The notes under the pieces: generated by a model
Told to the model about the DNA's origin: nothing
The model's input: only the letters and a program-made list of their open reading frames with translations
Database searches by the model: none
NCBI RefSeq assembly: GCF_900102795.1
Contig: NZ_FMWG01000005.1
Location: 124,001 to 188,000 of the forward strand
From: Epibacterium ulvae
Lineage (GTDB): Bacteria > Pseudomonadota > Alphaproteobacteria > Rhodobacterales > Rhodobacteraceae
Direction of reading: 5' to 3'
Length of the DNA: 64,000 bases
In this document: piece after piece, positions 9,492-17,872 of the stretch
Layout of the letters: each line of letters starts with the position of its first letter
How positions within the stretch are numbered: the stretch's first letter is position 1
Translations under genes and position numbers: made by a program

Positions 9492-10575
9492 GCGCGACGA
9501 TCTCACCACAGATTTCATAAAGGTCTGTCGGTAGGTTTCCGGTTTGATTGATATCAAGATGCCAGTCTTGCGTATCCTGATAGAGCAGGAAGTAAGCGCC
9601 GTTGCCCTCGACCCGGTCGAATTTCCGCAAAGCACGATTTAGCTTTCGCTGCATTCGATCATAAAGCACTTGCGGCAACGGGTCACGCGCCTCAACATGC
9701 AACTTGCCGGTCTTCGGGTTTACAGACACCTGTTCATTGCGCTGCGTAAGCGCAAGTGCGTCCTCCGCAAGGTTGCCCTGTGGTTTTGGCAGGGTTTTGT
9801 ATTTTTCCTCAATCTCCGCGATGATCGCAGCCAGCTCTACCGCGCCTGCGCTGGTTTCGCCTTTGTCCCAGTCCTCGGGATCGATCAGCGCGATCTCTTC
9901 CAACATTTTCCAATGACTATCCCAATCCCCGGTTAAGGGACGTCCCGCGACAAGAGCATTGTACCAGTGTCGGATAAATTCATGCCCCGGCGTACGTGTG
10001 AACCAGTCAGATGCCGCTCTCCAAGATCTGACCATAGGTCCTGGTATGTAATCCTGCCAAAGCCGCCACTGCATCAAATCATAACCTTGCTCCATTGCCG
10101 CAATATCCGTGCGCAAGGTCGCCCAGATATTAACGCCAGCGGAGGCGGCGGAGGTAGAGGTGGAGGCGACGGCATCGTAGTAGGCACTGGCAGCGGCATC
10201 GTAGGAGGCACTGGCCGCGGCATCGTAGGAGGCTCCGGCAGCCGCGGCAGCCCCGGCTGCGACGTAGGCGGCAGCAGCATGGGCGTCAGCGCCAGCGGCG
10301 TCGTAGACGTAGGCGGCGTAGGCAGCGGTCCTTGTATCCGATGTTGGTATTTTGTAGGAAACACCGGATATAAGAAGCGCCCTGAAAACAGGGAGTGCTG
10401 TAAAATCACGCTCCCGCGCCCAATCTTGATGCAGTGCTGCACCCCACACCGGAAAGACACGCAAGGCGCAACGTGTGGCCAGCACAACCGCAATATCGTG
10501 GCGGTGCTCTTCTGGCTGTTCTTCCAGCCACGCCTTAAACGTTTCGCTATCTACAATCTCTTCAATCGCCACCAT
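9274..10575 (-). CDS. Ala/Tyr-repeat protein of unknown function, C-terminus probably frameshifted
   Basis: The frame is open from 10632, but ATG 10575 (MVAIEEIVDSETFKAWLEEQ) has AAAGGA 7 bases upstream and is the better start, giving 433 residues. Three parts are seen: an N-terminal region (FKAWLEEQPEEH, then CALRVFPVWG); a low-complexity Ala/Ser/Tyr/Asp tract at about residues 85-150 built of 8-residue AAASASYD-like units; and a region with many Trp (DLMQWRLWQDYIPGP). After about residue 360 the sequence becomes Arg/Cys-rich and implausible, while the +1 frame (see 8955-9491) becomes protein-like. This points to a frameshift near 9480-9500, real or from sequencing. Cytosolic or membrane-associated; no function proposed. 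Confidence 0.6.
   Translation of the reverse strand: MVAIEEIVDSETFKAWLEEQPEEHRHDIAVVLATRCALRVFPVWGAALHQDWARERDFTALPVFRALLISGVSYKIPTSDTRTAAYAAYVYDAAGADAHAAAAYVAAGAAAAAGASYDAAASASYDAAASAYYDAVASTSTSAASAGVNIWATLRTDIAAMEQGYDLMQWRLWQDYIPGPMVRSWRAASDWFTRTPGHEFIRHWYNALVAGRPLTGDWDSHWKMLEEIALIDPEDWDKGETSAGAVELAAIIAEIEEKYKTLPKPQGNLAEDALALTQRNEQVSVNPKTGKLHVEARDPLPQVLYDRMQRKLNRALRKFDRVEGNGAYFLLYQDTQDWHLDINQTGNLPTDLYEICGEIVAHVKRRDRNGEIPDAKNRYVNCRVRGDRSIRRGRDLQRRFRNAGVCRTRSISDAKYRTGRRDCCAPQNGSVCG
10171..10242. repeat. 24-bp tandem repeat, three copies, inside coding sequence
   Basis: Three 24-bp units at 10171-10194, 10195-10218 and 10219-10242, each starting GGCATCGTAG, differing at a few bases; weaker GCGTCGTAG/GACGTAGGCGGC units continue to about 10320. 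Read on the minus strand they code the AAASAYYD-type octapeptide repeat of the gene at 9274-10575. The length is a multiple of three, so copy-number change keeps frame. Confidence 0.8.
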
Positions 10576-10691
10576 GGGCCAATCCTTTGTCTTCAATAGG
10601 GGGACTTTGCCTGTGGGGAGGGGGTTGGGCAAGGGCTTTGCTTGACGGGGGGGATAGAATGGCTAAACCTGCAGCAAACAGGAGCACCCCC

Positions 10692-11207
10692 ATGCAAGCC
10701 TATGAATATAAAGTTGTCCCAGCGCCCTCTAAGGGAACCAAAGCCAAGGGCGTGCGTTCGCCCGAGGGGCGGTTTTCCAATTCGATTGAGATCCTGCTGA
10801 ACGAGCTGGCGCTTGAGGGTTGGGAGTATCAGCGGGCCGAGTTGCTGCCCTCGGACGAGCGCACGGGGCTGACCGGGTCAACAACCAATTGGCGCAATGT
10901 GTTGATCTTTCGCCGCGCTGTTGTGGCGGAGGTGGCAGAGGCGCCTGTGGTCGCACCAGCGCCTGTTGCCGCACCCGCGCCTGAGGTGGTGCCAGATGCG
11001 GTGCATGTGGCCCCTGCAGTCTCTGCCGCGCCGCCCCTCACAGCCACAGCAGGCGATCCCGAAGCACCGCCCACCGCAACACCAGTCCCCGGCCCCGGTG
11101 CCGCAACGATGCTGAAAGATGATGGCGTGGAAGAGGTGAGCCCGGTTGTGGGCGTCACCCAAGCGCTGCGCAGCCGCGCCGCACAGCGCCAGCCGGACGG
11201 CGAATAA
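10692..11207 (+). CDS. DUF4177-type protein with Ala/Pro/Val-rich tail
   Basis: The start at 10692 is chosen because AGGAG lies just before it and the protein then begins MQAYEYKVVPAPSKG, the usual opening of DUF4177 proteins; 171 residues result. Residues 1-75 form the DUF4177 part (YEYKVV, then LNELALEGWEYQRAELLP and WRNVLIFRR). The rest is low complexity (VAPAPVAAPAPEVVPDAV and so on), probably unstructured. DUF4177 proteins are small and of unknown function. It is divergent from the Ala/Tyr-repeat gene and convergent with bolA, whose stop lies 7 bases away. Confidence 0.75.
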   Translation: MQAYEYKVVPAPSKGTKAKGVRSPEGRFSNSIEILLNELALEGWEYQRAELLPSDERTGLTGSTTNWRNVLIFRRAVVAEVAEAPVVAPAPVAAPAPEVVPDAVHVAPAVSAAPPLTATAGDPEAPPTATPVPGPGAATMLKDDGVEEVSPVVGVTQALRSRAAQRQPDGE

Positions 11208-11214
11208 TCAGGGG

Positions 11215-11469
11215 TCAGGCGCCGATGTCCAGCGCCAGCGCATGAATGCGCGGCACGATATCGCCCAGGGCCTTGTGAACGCTGCGGTGCTGCTGCACAC
11301 GGGATTGCCCCGCAAAGGCGGCTGCGCGTATTTTGACCGAGAAATGGCTTTCTCCGCGCCCGTCGTGGCCTGCGTGGCCGATGTGCTGGTCGCTGTCGTC
11401 TGAGACCGAGATCTCAGCTGGGGAAAAGGCCGCTTTCAGGCGCTGTTCGATGTCGTCGCGCATGCTCAT
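11215..11469 (-). CDS. bolA: BolA family protein
   Basis: 84 residues, normal for BolA. Family features are seen: the N-terminal helix IEQRLKAAFSP, the HAGHDGRGESHFSVKI segment and HRSVHKALGDIVPRIHALALD. BolA proteins partner with monothiol glutaredoxins to bind or shuttle [2Fe-2S] clusters and influence envelope and stress responses. The ATG at 11469 is used; a second at 11463 (MRDDIEQ) is possible. GGAG lies about 11 bases upstream. It is divergent from the J-domain gene, a pairing common in alphaproteobacteria near cobST. Confidence 0.92.
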   Translation of the reverse strand: MSMRDDIEQRLKAAFSPAEISVSDDSDQHIGHAGHDGRGESHFSVKIRAAAFAGQSRVQQHRSVHKALGDIVPRIHALALDIGA

Positions 11470-11575
11470 TTTTCACTCATCTCCATAAAATTTCCTCTGC
11501 CCCCTTCTATCTGGCGGGAGTTAGTTTAAACTCTCGATCCCGAGTCGAACAGATGCGTCTAGAAGGTGCACCCCC

Positions 11576-12202
11576 ATGAGCAAATCAGATCCTTTCGGTT
11601 TCGATATGTCCGTAAGCTCTGCCAAAAAGAAAAATCCGCGCGGACGGCGCGCCACCTCGGGGGCGTCTGAGACCTCCGTACGTGTGTGTGATAAGCCGGG
11701 CTGCGATAAGCCCGGTAAATTCCGCGCGCCCAAGGCACCTGATGTGCTGGATGATTTCTACTGGTTCTGTCAGGAACATATCCGCGAATACAACAACAGC
11801 TGGAACTTCTTTGAAGGCACCACCGAGGCTGAGCTGAACGCGCAGCAGTCCAAAGACAAGGTCTGGGAGCGTGAGACCAAGCCGATGGGCGATCCCGAAG
11901 CGCGTGCCTGGGCCCGGTTGGGCATTGAGGATCCGCATCAGGTCCTGGGCCAGAATGCGACGCAAAATCCGGGACGAAACGGCCAGGCTGCAGGCCGCCG
12001 CCTGCCCGCCAATGAGCGCCGCGCGCTAGAGGTTCTGGAAGCAAAAGACGATTGGTCCAAGGCCGACATCCGCAAGGCCTATAAAAAGCTGATCAAGGTT
12101 CTGCACCCCGATATGAACGGGGGTGATCGCAGCCAGGAAGAACAGCTGCAAGAGGTTCGCTGGGCCTGGGATCAGCTGAAAGACAGCCGCAGCTTTAAGT
12201 AA
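11576..12202 (+). CDS. J-domain (DnaJ-like) protein
   Basis: 208 residues. The C-terminal 60 residues are a J domain: RRALEVLEAKDDWSKADIRKAYKKLIKVLHPDMNGGDRSQEE, with the HPD motif intact (HPD near residue 175). The N-terminal half is not a DnaJ glycine-rich/zinc module but carries a short Cys pair (VCDKPGCDKPGKFRAPKAP) and a conserved aromatic part (YWFCQEHIREYN). This architecture is typical of the alphaproteobacterial J-domain protein encoded beside bolA and cobST. It should stimulate a DnaK-type ATPase in the cytosol; the client is unknown. A TTCG-loop terminator follows at once. Confidence 0.9.
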   Translation: MSKSDPFGFDMSVSSAKKKNPRGRRATSGASETSVRVCDKPGCDKPGKFRAPKAPDVLDDFYWFCQEHIREYNNSWNFFEGTTEAELNAQQSKDKVWERETKPMGDPEARAWARLGIEDPHQVLGQNATQNPGRNGQAAGRRLPANERRALEVLEAKDDWSKADIRKAYKKLIKVLHPDMNGGDRSQEEQLQEVRWAWDQLKDSRSFK

Positions 12203-12210
12203 TACACTAA

Positions 12211-12237
12211 AAAACGGCCCTTCGGGGCCGTTTTTCA
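12211..12237 (+). terminator. Intrinsic terminator after J-domain gene
   Basis: Perfect 10-bp stem AAAACGGCCC (12211-12220) and GGGCCGTTTT (12225-12234) with a stable TTCG tetraloop and T-run. Confidence 0.95.
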
Positions 12238-12329
12238 TTGGTTCTTTATTTGCGTTGCTTTGACGGGGCGCAAACCCAATCTTAGATTTACATCCACACG
12301 TTGTCCCTTATTCAAAAGTGGGATGGTCA

Positions 12330-13292
12330 ATGATGTATATTCATTCAACACAGCATTCTTACATCAACACGCGGGTTTACTCCGCACGGGCTCAAACAAC
12401 GCACATCAGTGCTGATCGCGCCAGTAGGTATCAATCTGGCCACGCTGCGCCGCATATCGACACATATGCTGCGCCATCTCGTGCGGAACTGTCACCTTCG
12501 TTAAAAGGGAAATTAGGCTCCCTCAGGTCGTTGACACAGGCGTGGGTCATTGAGCTCACAGCGTCGTTTGAAGATCAAGTGTCACAGTTTGAAATTGAGC
12601 GGCGAAACCACCCTGATCGGTATCCAGAAACTTGGCAAGATTATACCCCTCCTTCGCAACCCATGCTCGAATTTGACGAGAGTGGCGCGATTATAAATCT
12701 GGAAGAGATTAAGGAGATCATCAGGGTTGATGCACAGCTCACGCAAACCGTATCTGGCATACAAAAAGCAGATGCATTTCGTACACATGTCAATAGTCTG
12801 CAGGATTTTGCCACAAGCAGAACCGCATCTCCGGTTTGGACCATCTACATCGGGTCACAACACTTCAAAACCGACGCTGAAAAGTTTCCAGACACTATGA
12901 TCACCGGGGTTGTTGACGCGCAAATGCGGGTTATTGATACCCTAGAGAACTTGTCGAAATCTGCGTACTATAACACTTATGCGGCGGATCATGACCTGAC
13001 AGCCAGACCGATCCCCAGACGAAGCCATGCAGACCGTGACGCGCTGCGCGCAGATCTGTGGGCACATCGCAGCAGTCAGTACAATCATGCGCCATCAGGG
13101 CAAGTGACCGTGTATTCCAGCGTTTTGGCTGCCGATACCGAAAACGCCTATCGCACAGTTGATCTGCGCACCGGGGCCGAACAGATCCAAGCTGAGAATC
13201 AGGCCACAAACCACTCGGAATGGTCAATGAGTAACCGCAAAGAAGACGCCATACAGCGGGTTCTAGCGGCATTCAAAGGAGAGCTAAGATGA
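12330..13292 (+). CDS. Hypothetical protein (320 aa), possible accessory insertion
   Basis: Not recognised. The frame is open from a GTG at 12318; ATG 12330 or the adjacent ATG 12333 (MYIHSTQHSYINTRVYSAR) are better starts. No signal peptide or membrane helix. The first 70 residues are rich in His, Ser, Tyr and Arg and probably disordered; the rest is mixed helix with a conserved-looking VWTIYIGSQHF segment. Codon use and A+T content look less biased than in bolA or cobS, suggesting a recent arrival. It sits between the J-domain gene and merR, a place where bolA/J-domain/cobS are often neighbours, and a short copy of J-domain gene sequence lies just after its stop (13322-13370). Confidence 0.55.
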   Translation: MMYIHSTQHSYINTRVYSARAQTTHISADRASRYQSGHAAPHIDTYAAPSRAELSPSLKGKLGSLRSLTQAWVIELTASFEDQVSQFEIERRNHPDRYPETWQDYTPPSQPMLEFDESGAIINLEEIKEIIRVDAQLTQTVSGIQKADAFRTHVNSLQDFATSRTASPVWTIYIGSQHFKTDAEKFPDTMITGVVDAQMRVIDTLENLSKSAYYNTYAADHDLTARPIPRRSHADRDALRADLWAHRSSQYNHAPSGQVTVYSSVLAADTENAYRTVDLRTGAEQIQAENQATNHSEWSMSNRKEDAIQRVLAAFKGELR

Positions 13293-13387
13293 GGCAAAGC
13301 CGTCGTCACGATGGATCGTCGCAGGGTTGAAGTTGCGGAAGCAAAAGACCACCCCAGCTTTAAGTCTCCAGACCCAAAATCGATACA

Positions 13388-13798
13388 TCAAAGGAGGCGC
13401 AAACCGCGCTCTCTATTGTCTTTAGCCTTGGTGCTGCCCGGATGATCTGCGATCTGCAAGGGGCAGGCTTGCTGCATCATGGAAAGCAGATTTTCACGCA
13501 TATGCTGCATCTGCGCGATCTTTTGGTCAAGCTCCGTGATCTTTTGTTGAAAAAGTGCCGCCGTCTCCGCTGCGGTCATGCCCTGACCCGCGCGCGCAGC
13601 AATAAGGGTGCCCATATCGGCCAGACTAAACCCAAGCTGCTGGCCCTGCTTGATCAGCAAAACCAATCTGGCGACGGCCGGGTCGAAATCGCGATACCCA
13701 TTCGGCCTGCGTATAGATTGTATCAGCCCGCGTTGCTCATAAAGGCGCAAGGTATCACGGCTGACACCGGTTTTGGCGGCAAGTTCACCGATCTGCAT
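13388..13798 (-). CDS. MerR family transcriptional regulator
   Basis: 136 residues. The N-terminal winged helix-turn-helix is classic (MQIGELAAKTGVSRDTLRLYEQRGL, then RRPNGYRDFD), followed by the coiled-coil dimer helix ITELDQKIAQMQHMREN. The effector region at about residue 110 has a single cysteine (QQACPLQIADHP), so it lacks the Cys pair of CueR/ZntR-type metal sensors or the four-Cys SoxR cluster; its ligand cannot be named. It is divergent from a small membrane protein gene; the shared 75-base gap contains a MerR-type promoter, so that gene is the likely target along with merR itself. Confidence 0.92.
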   Translation of the reverse strand: MQIGELAAKTGVSRDTLRLYEQRGLIQSIRRPNGYRDFDPAVARLVLLIKQGQQLGFSLADMGTLIAARAGQGMTAAETAALFQQKITELDQKIAQMQHMRENLLSMMQQACPLQIADHPGSTKAKDNRERGLRLL

Positions 13799-13810
13799 TG
13801 ATGTTTTCCC

Positions 13811-13841
13811 TTGACCTTAGACCATGGTCAAAGGTTTATCT
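13811..13841 (+). promoter_or_regulatory. MerR-type promoter with 19-bp spacer and operator dyad
   Basis: -35 TTGACC (13811-13816), a spacer of 19 bp, and -10 TTATCT (13836-13841). The spacer carries a near-perfect dyad at 13814-13835 (ACCTT, one base, GACCATGGTC, one base, AAGGT). This over-long spacer with a central dyad is the hallmark of promoters that MerR regulators activate by DNA distortion. It points to the gene at 13873. Confidence 0.85.
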
Positions 13842-13872
13842 CTTGCCCCAACCCAAAAAGGAAGGGCAATTC

Positions 13873-14292
13873 ATGTTTTCAGCAAAGACATTTCACAAGA
13901 TTTATCGGTTTTCCGCCTGGTATGACCTGCTGGTCAGCTGGCCTTTTGCGTTGCCGATGACAATGGGGCTGCTGTGGAGCGCCGTCTTTACCCCCTTAAA
14001 CAACGGGCTTGGCCTTGCTCCTTTGCCGCAGCTTGACGTGCATGCGGTCTTGTTTGGCAATTTCTTCGGGGCTGTTGTGATTATCTGGGCGGCGGCGCGG
14101 CTTTATCTGGATGATGTGCGGTTGGCGGTGTTTGACGGCATCGGTCGGTTGCTGTTCTCTTTTGCGATGATATGGGCACTATGGCATGGCATCAGCCCTA
14201 TTCTTTTAGGCTTCCTCCTGCCTGAGCTGGCTCTTGCTGCCCTGCAGCTATTGGGTAAGCGAAGCAGCCAACACCAAGAGCCACTTGCCTAA
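13873..14292 (+). CDS. Small integral membrane protein, probable MerR target
   Basis: 139 residues from ATG 13873, which has AAGGAAGGG 8 bases upstream; the frame opens at 13798 but those codons overlap the promoter. Four hydrophobic segments are visible, at about residues 15-35, 55-75, 90-110 and 112-130 (LLFSFAMIWALWHGISPILLG is the third to fourth turn). No Cys or His cluster suggests metal binding. Family not recognised; an inner-membrane protein controlled by the divergent MerR regulator is the safe description. Confidence 0.75.
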   Translation: MFSAKTFHKIYRFSAWYDLLVSWPFALPMTMGLLWSAVFTPLNNGLGLAPLPQLDVHAVLFGNFFGAVVIIWAAARLYLDDVRLAVFDGIGRLLFSFAMIWALWHGISPILLGFLLPELALAALQLLGKRSSQHQEPLA

Positions 14293-14360
14293 ATTTGCGT
14301 CATACTGCCAAATACTGTCACGCCAGCTGGACCTATTTGGTAATGCCAAATGACGCAATC
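14293..14360. repeat. Nested inverted repeat between membrane gene and cobS
   Basis: Outer arms TTGCGTCAT (14295-14303) and ATGACGCAA (14350-14358), inner arms CCAAATA (14308-14314) and TATTTGG (14334-14340), with CCAGCTGG near the centre. The octamer TGCCAAAT also occurs twice directly (14307-14314 region and 14345-14352 region), allowing alternative pairings. There is no T-run, so it is more likely a protein-binding or structural element than a simple terminator. Confidence 0.5.
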
Positions 14361-14502
14361 GCACCTCTGATTGTATCAGATACGCCGTGCCCCCTTGCTC
14401 TTACATCTCAGATCAGGCACCAATCGGCGCGAACACGTGCCGGATTTTTCGCGGCCGCCCAAGGATAGCCGAATTGCGGCAAAGACACGAAGGACGCCTG
14501 AG

Positions 14503-15489
14503 ATGAGCGACGGATTTTTGGACATCAACGCAAAGCCAACTGAAACCATTTCGGTACGCGACGTCTTTGGCATTGACACAGACATGACCGTCAAAGGTTT
14601 TGCTGAGCGCACCGATCGTGTTCCGGCCGTTGATCCCACATATAAGTTTGATCCTGAAACCACGCTTGCGATTCTTGCGGGCTTTAGCCACAACCGCCGC
14701 GTGATGATCCAAGGCTATCACGGCACGGGGAAATCCACCCACATTGAACAGGTGGCATCCCGCCTGAACTGGCCTTCGGTTCGGGTGAACCTTGACAGCC
14801 ACATCAGCCGGATTGATCTGATCGGTAAAGATGCGATCAAGCTGAAAGATGGCAAGCAGGTCACTGAATTCCACGAAGGCATCCTGCCTTGGGCCCTGCG
14901 CAACCCGGTTGCGATTGTATTTGATGAATATGATGCGGGCCGCGCCGATGTGATGTTTGTCATTCAGCGTGTGTTGGAAACCGATGGTAAGCTGACGCTG
15001 CTCGATCAAAACGAAATCATCACGCCGAACCCCAACTTCCGCCTGTTTGCAACAGCGAACACTGTCGGTTTGGGTGACACCACCGGATTGTATCACGGCA
15101 CCCAACAGATCAACCAGGCGCAGATGGACCGCTGGTCGCTGGTCTCAACCCTGAACTATCTGAGCCACGACGCAGAAGCCGCAATCGTTCTGTCAAAAGC
15201 ACCGCATTACAATACAGAGGCGGGCCGCAAGACCGTAAGCCAAATGGTAACCGTGGCGGATCTGACCCGCACCGCATTCATGAATGGTGATCTGTCCACC
15301 GTGATGAGCCCCCGCAGCGTGATCAACTGGGCGCAAAACGCCGAGATCTTCCGCAACGTTGGCTATGCGTTCCGCCTGTCCTTCCTGAACAAATGTGACG
15401 AGCTGGAACGCCAGACCGTGGCCGAGTTCTACCAGCGCTGCTTTGACGAAGAGCTGCCCGAAAGCGCGGCGAGCGTAAGCCTAGGTTAA
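14503..15489 (+). CDS. cobS: Aerobic cobaltochelatase subunit CobS
   Basis: 328 residues from ATG 14503 ([20 protein letters not shown]), the usual CobS start; the frame is open 132 bases further up. AAA+ ATPase: Walker [10 protein letters not shown] at residues 71-79, Walker [10 protein letters not shown] near 145, and sensor region [15 protein letters not shown]. With CobT it forms the ATPase chaperone complex that drives CobN to insert cobalt into hydrogenobyrinate a,c-diamide in the aerobic B12 pathway. Next to cobT except for one short gene of unrelated type. Confidence 0.97.
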   Translation: MSDGFLDINAKPTETISVRDVFGIDTDMTVKGFAERTDRVPAVDPTYKFDPETTLAILAGFSHNRRVMIQGYHGTGKSTHIEQVASRLNWPSVRVNLDSHISRIDLIGKDAIKLKDGKQVTEFHEGILPWALRNPVAIVFDEYDAGRADVMFVIQRVLETDGKLTLLDQNEIITPNPNFRLFATANTVGLGDTTGLYHGTQQINQAQMDRWSLVSTLNYLSHDAEAAIVLSKAPHYNTEAGRKTVSQMVTVADLTRTAFMNGDLSTVMSPRSVINWAQNAEIFRNVGYAFRLSFLNKCDELERQTVAEFYQRCFDEELPESAASVSLG

Positions 15490-15490
15490 A

Positions 15491-15937
15491 ATGGAGCCTC
15501 TTGCTGACGACAAGTTCTGGAAATCTATTGGCCTGATTGAAGGGACAGGGTGGAGCGATGCAAAAACTGATCTCGCTCCGCTCGTGTACTTCTTGAGTAA
15601 GCAGACCGATAACACGATCTTTTCGTTCGAGGAGGCCCTTTCGAGGAAGGTTCACGCACTGGACACCCGAAAGCACTACCGACGCATGTGCGGCTTTTTT
15701 CCGGGACAAGCAGATACGTTCCTGTATAAAAGGTTAGCGGTGGTCGCACAGGGTGAAAGAGTGTTTGAGGCAATTCTCACCAGTCCAAAACGCTACATGC
15801 GTTGGCCCACTGATTGGCTAGAACAATTGCTCTACACTGCGCGTGAAGCCTATGAATTGAAGCACGGTACAGAGATGCCATTTTCGGCGACTGTAAGTGT
15901 CGAGAGTTTTGAAAACGAAAGCGGCTGGCGATCATGA
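15491..15937 (+). CDS. DUF4240-like protein inserted between cobS and cobT
   Basis: 148 residues starting one base after the cobS stop and overlapping the cobT start by 4 bases (ATGA), so it is in the same transcript and probably translationally coupled. The sequence fits DUF4240 as I recall it: [11 protein letters not shown] at the N-terminus, [37 protein letters not shown] and [14 protein letters not shown]. No catalytic residues stand out and no membrane segments are present. Members are of unknown function. It has no known part in cobalt chelation. Confidence 0.75.
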   Translation: MEPLADDKFWKSIGLIEGTGWSDAKTDLAPLVYFLSKQTDNTIFSFEEALSRKVHALDTRKHYRRMCGFFPGQADTFLYKRLAVVAQGERVFEAILTSPKRYMRWPTDWLEQLLYTAREAYELKHGTEMPFSATVSVESFENESGWRS

Positions 15938-17811
15938 CCAAACCAAACGACAACCCCGCCGATCCGTTCAAGAAGGCGCTGGCCGAGGCCACCAAGGTCA
16001 TGGCGGATGATTCCGAACTGTCGGTCAATTACACCGTCGACCCGTCGGGCCTGTCGGGGGATACTATGCGGCTGCCGCAAGTGTCGCGCCGTTTGACCCG
16101 CGAAGAGGTCTTGCTGGCGCGGGGCACTGCGGATGCGCTGGCGCTGAAGCACAAGTTCCATAATGCCGAAACCCATGCGAAATATGTGCCGCAAGGGGAC
16201 ATGGCGCGGGAACTGTATGAGGCGATGGAAACCGCGCGCTGCGAAGCGATGGGTGCGCGCCATATGCCAGGCACTGCGTCAAATATTGATGTGAAAATCA
16301 ATCACGAAGCCCTGCGCAAGGGCTATAATCAGATCACCACCGCCTCAGAGGCGCCGCTGGCGGTTTCCGCAGGCTATCTGATCCGCCATCTGGCCACCGG
16401 CCGCCCACTGCCGGAAGCGGCGACCAACGTGATGGAGTTGTGGCGCGGGTTCATTGAATCACAGGCTGGCGAGACGCTTGAAAATCTGGATGAAACCATC
16501 GCGGATCAGGCCTTGTTTGCCAAATTTGCACGCCAGATGATCACCGATCTGGGCTATGGTGACCAACTGGGCGATGACCCAGACGCATTGGAAGAAGACG
16601 AAGAGTCTGACAACGAAGAAGGCGCTGACGAGGAACAAGATCCCGATAGCACCGGTCAGGACGAGAACGAAGAAGACGAGGCGGACGCATCACCTGAACA
16701 AGCGCAGGAACAGGAGCAAGACGAAAGTCAGGCGCAGGTTTCTGCGGATGAAATGGCCGAGGAAGAGTTCTCGGACGATCAGGAAATGCCCGACGGGGAA
16801 GCACCCCTGGAGCCGCCTGCCCCGCCTCCGGTGTCTGATGCCGATCCGGAGTATCAGGTTTTTCTGGACACCCATGACGAAGAAATCGCAGCCGAAGATC
16901 TGGCTGAAGCGGCCGAATTGGAGCGTTTGCGCAACTATCTGGATCAGCAGCTTGAACCCTTGAAAGGTGCGGTCAGCCGGTTGGCGAACAAATTGCAGCG
17001 TCGTTTGCAGGCACAACAGAACCGCAGTTGGGAATTCGACCTTGAGGAAGGCATTCTGGATGCCGGACGACTGGCGCGTGTGGTTGCAAACCCAACAACG
17101 CCCCTGTCGTTCAAGCACGAAAAAGACACGGAATTCCGCGACACCGTCGTGACCTTGCTGATTGATAATTCGGGCTCCATGCGTGGGCGCCCGATATCGA
17201 TCGCGGCGATCTGTGCGGATGTTCTGGCGCGCACGCTGGAGCGGTGCAACGTGAAGGTTGAAATTCTGGGCTTTACCACCCGTGCCTGGAAAGGTGGCCA
17301 AGCCCGCGAAGCCTGGTTGAATGAAGGACGTCCACAACAGCCCGGCCGACTGAACGATCTGCGCCATATCATCTATAAATCGGCGGATGCGCCGATGCGT
17401 CGCACCCGCGCCAATCTGGGCCTGATGATGAAAGAGGGCTTGCTGAAAGAGAACATTGATGGCGAAGCGCTGGAATGGGCACACCGCCGAATGGTGGCCC
17501 GCCAAGAAGCCCGTAAGATCCTGATGGTGATTTCCGATGGGGCACCGGTTGATGACAGCACACTTTCGGTAAACCCCGCAAATTATTTGGAAAAACACCT
17601 GCGCGATGTGATCGCGATGGTTGAAAAACGCCGTCAGGTTGAATTGCTGGCGATTGGGATCGGCCATGATGTAACGCGCTATTATGATCGCGCGGTTACC
17701 ATCACCGATGTGGATCAGCTGGCTGGCGCGATGACAGAACAGCTGGCAGCGCTGTTTGACAATGATCCCCGCGCACGCGCACGCGTGATGGGGATGCGCA
17801 AAGCGATGTAA
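15934..17811 (+). CDS. cobT: Aerobic cobaltochelatase subunit CobT
   Basis: 625 residues. Three parts: an N-terminal CobT domain (to about 210), a long acidic low-complexity linker (about 212-290, mostly Glu, Asp, Gln), and a C-terminal von Willebrand A-type domain with a metal-ion-dependent adhesion site, [11 protein letters not shown] near residue 410, plus SDGAP near 535. It partners CobS as the ATPase cap of the CobNST cobalt chelatase. It starts inside the end of the DUF4240 gene and is followed by a terminator. Confidence 0.97.
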   Translation: MTKPNDNPADPFKKALAEATKVMADDSELSVNYTVDPSGLSGDTMRLPQVSRRLTREEVLLARGTADALALKHKFHNAETHAKYVPQGDMARELYEAMETARCEAMGARHMPGTASNIDVKINHEALRKGYNQITTASEAPLAVSAGYLIRHLATGRPLPEAATNVMELWRGFIESQAGETLENLDETIADQALFAKFARQMITDLGYGDQLGDDPDALEEDEESDNEEGADEEQDPDSTGQDENEEDEADASPEQAQEQEQDESQAQVSADEMAEEEFSDDQEMPDGEAPLEPPAPPPVSDADPEYQVFLDTHDEEIAAEDLAEAAELERLRNYLDQQLEPLKGAVSRLANKLQRRLQAQQNRSWEFDLEEGILDAGRLARVVANPTTPLSFKHEKDTEFRDTVVTLLIDNSGSMRGRPISIAAICADVLARTLERCNVKVEILGFTTRAWKGGQAREAWLNEGRPQQPGRLNDLRHIIYKSADAPMRRTRANLGLMMKEGLLKENIDGEALEWAHRRMVARQEARKILMVISDGAPVDDSTLSVNPANYLEKHLRDVIAMVEKRRQVELLAIGIGHDVTRYYDRAVTITDVDQLAGAMTEQLAALFDNDPRARARVMGMRKAM

Positions 17812-17813
17812 AA

Positions 17814-17852
17814 CGCTCACGATTAGTGCTCACCCCTTGCGTGAGCGCTCAC
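17814..17852. promoter_or_regulatory. GCTCAC repeats with a 12-bp palindrome
   Basis: GCTCAC occurs three times (about 17815, 17828 and 17847), the last as half of the perfect palindrome GTGAGCGCTCAC (17841-17852). It lies after cobT and about 90 bases before the aminopeptidase P gene; a regulator site or part of a 3' end structure are both possible. Confidence 0.35.
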
Positions 17853-17872
17853 AATTTGTGAAACTTATGAAC

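Noticed and set aside
10139-10330. Possible CRISPR array
   Set aside because: Units are contiguous, in frame and without spacers; it is a coding repeat. No CRISPR array or cas gene was found in the window.
9967-10599. Plus-strand Gly-rich ORF of 210 codons
   Set aside because: It is the complement of the Ala/Tyr repeat; the Gly runs only mirror the repeat units.
14360-14502. Cobalamin riboswitch before cobS
   Set aside because: No B12-box sequence or the expected arms could be recognised in the leader.
16690-17820. Minus-strand ORF of 376 codons
   Set aside because: Antisense to the cobT VWA and linker region; arises from codon bias.
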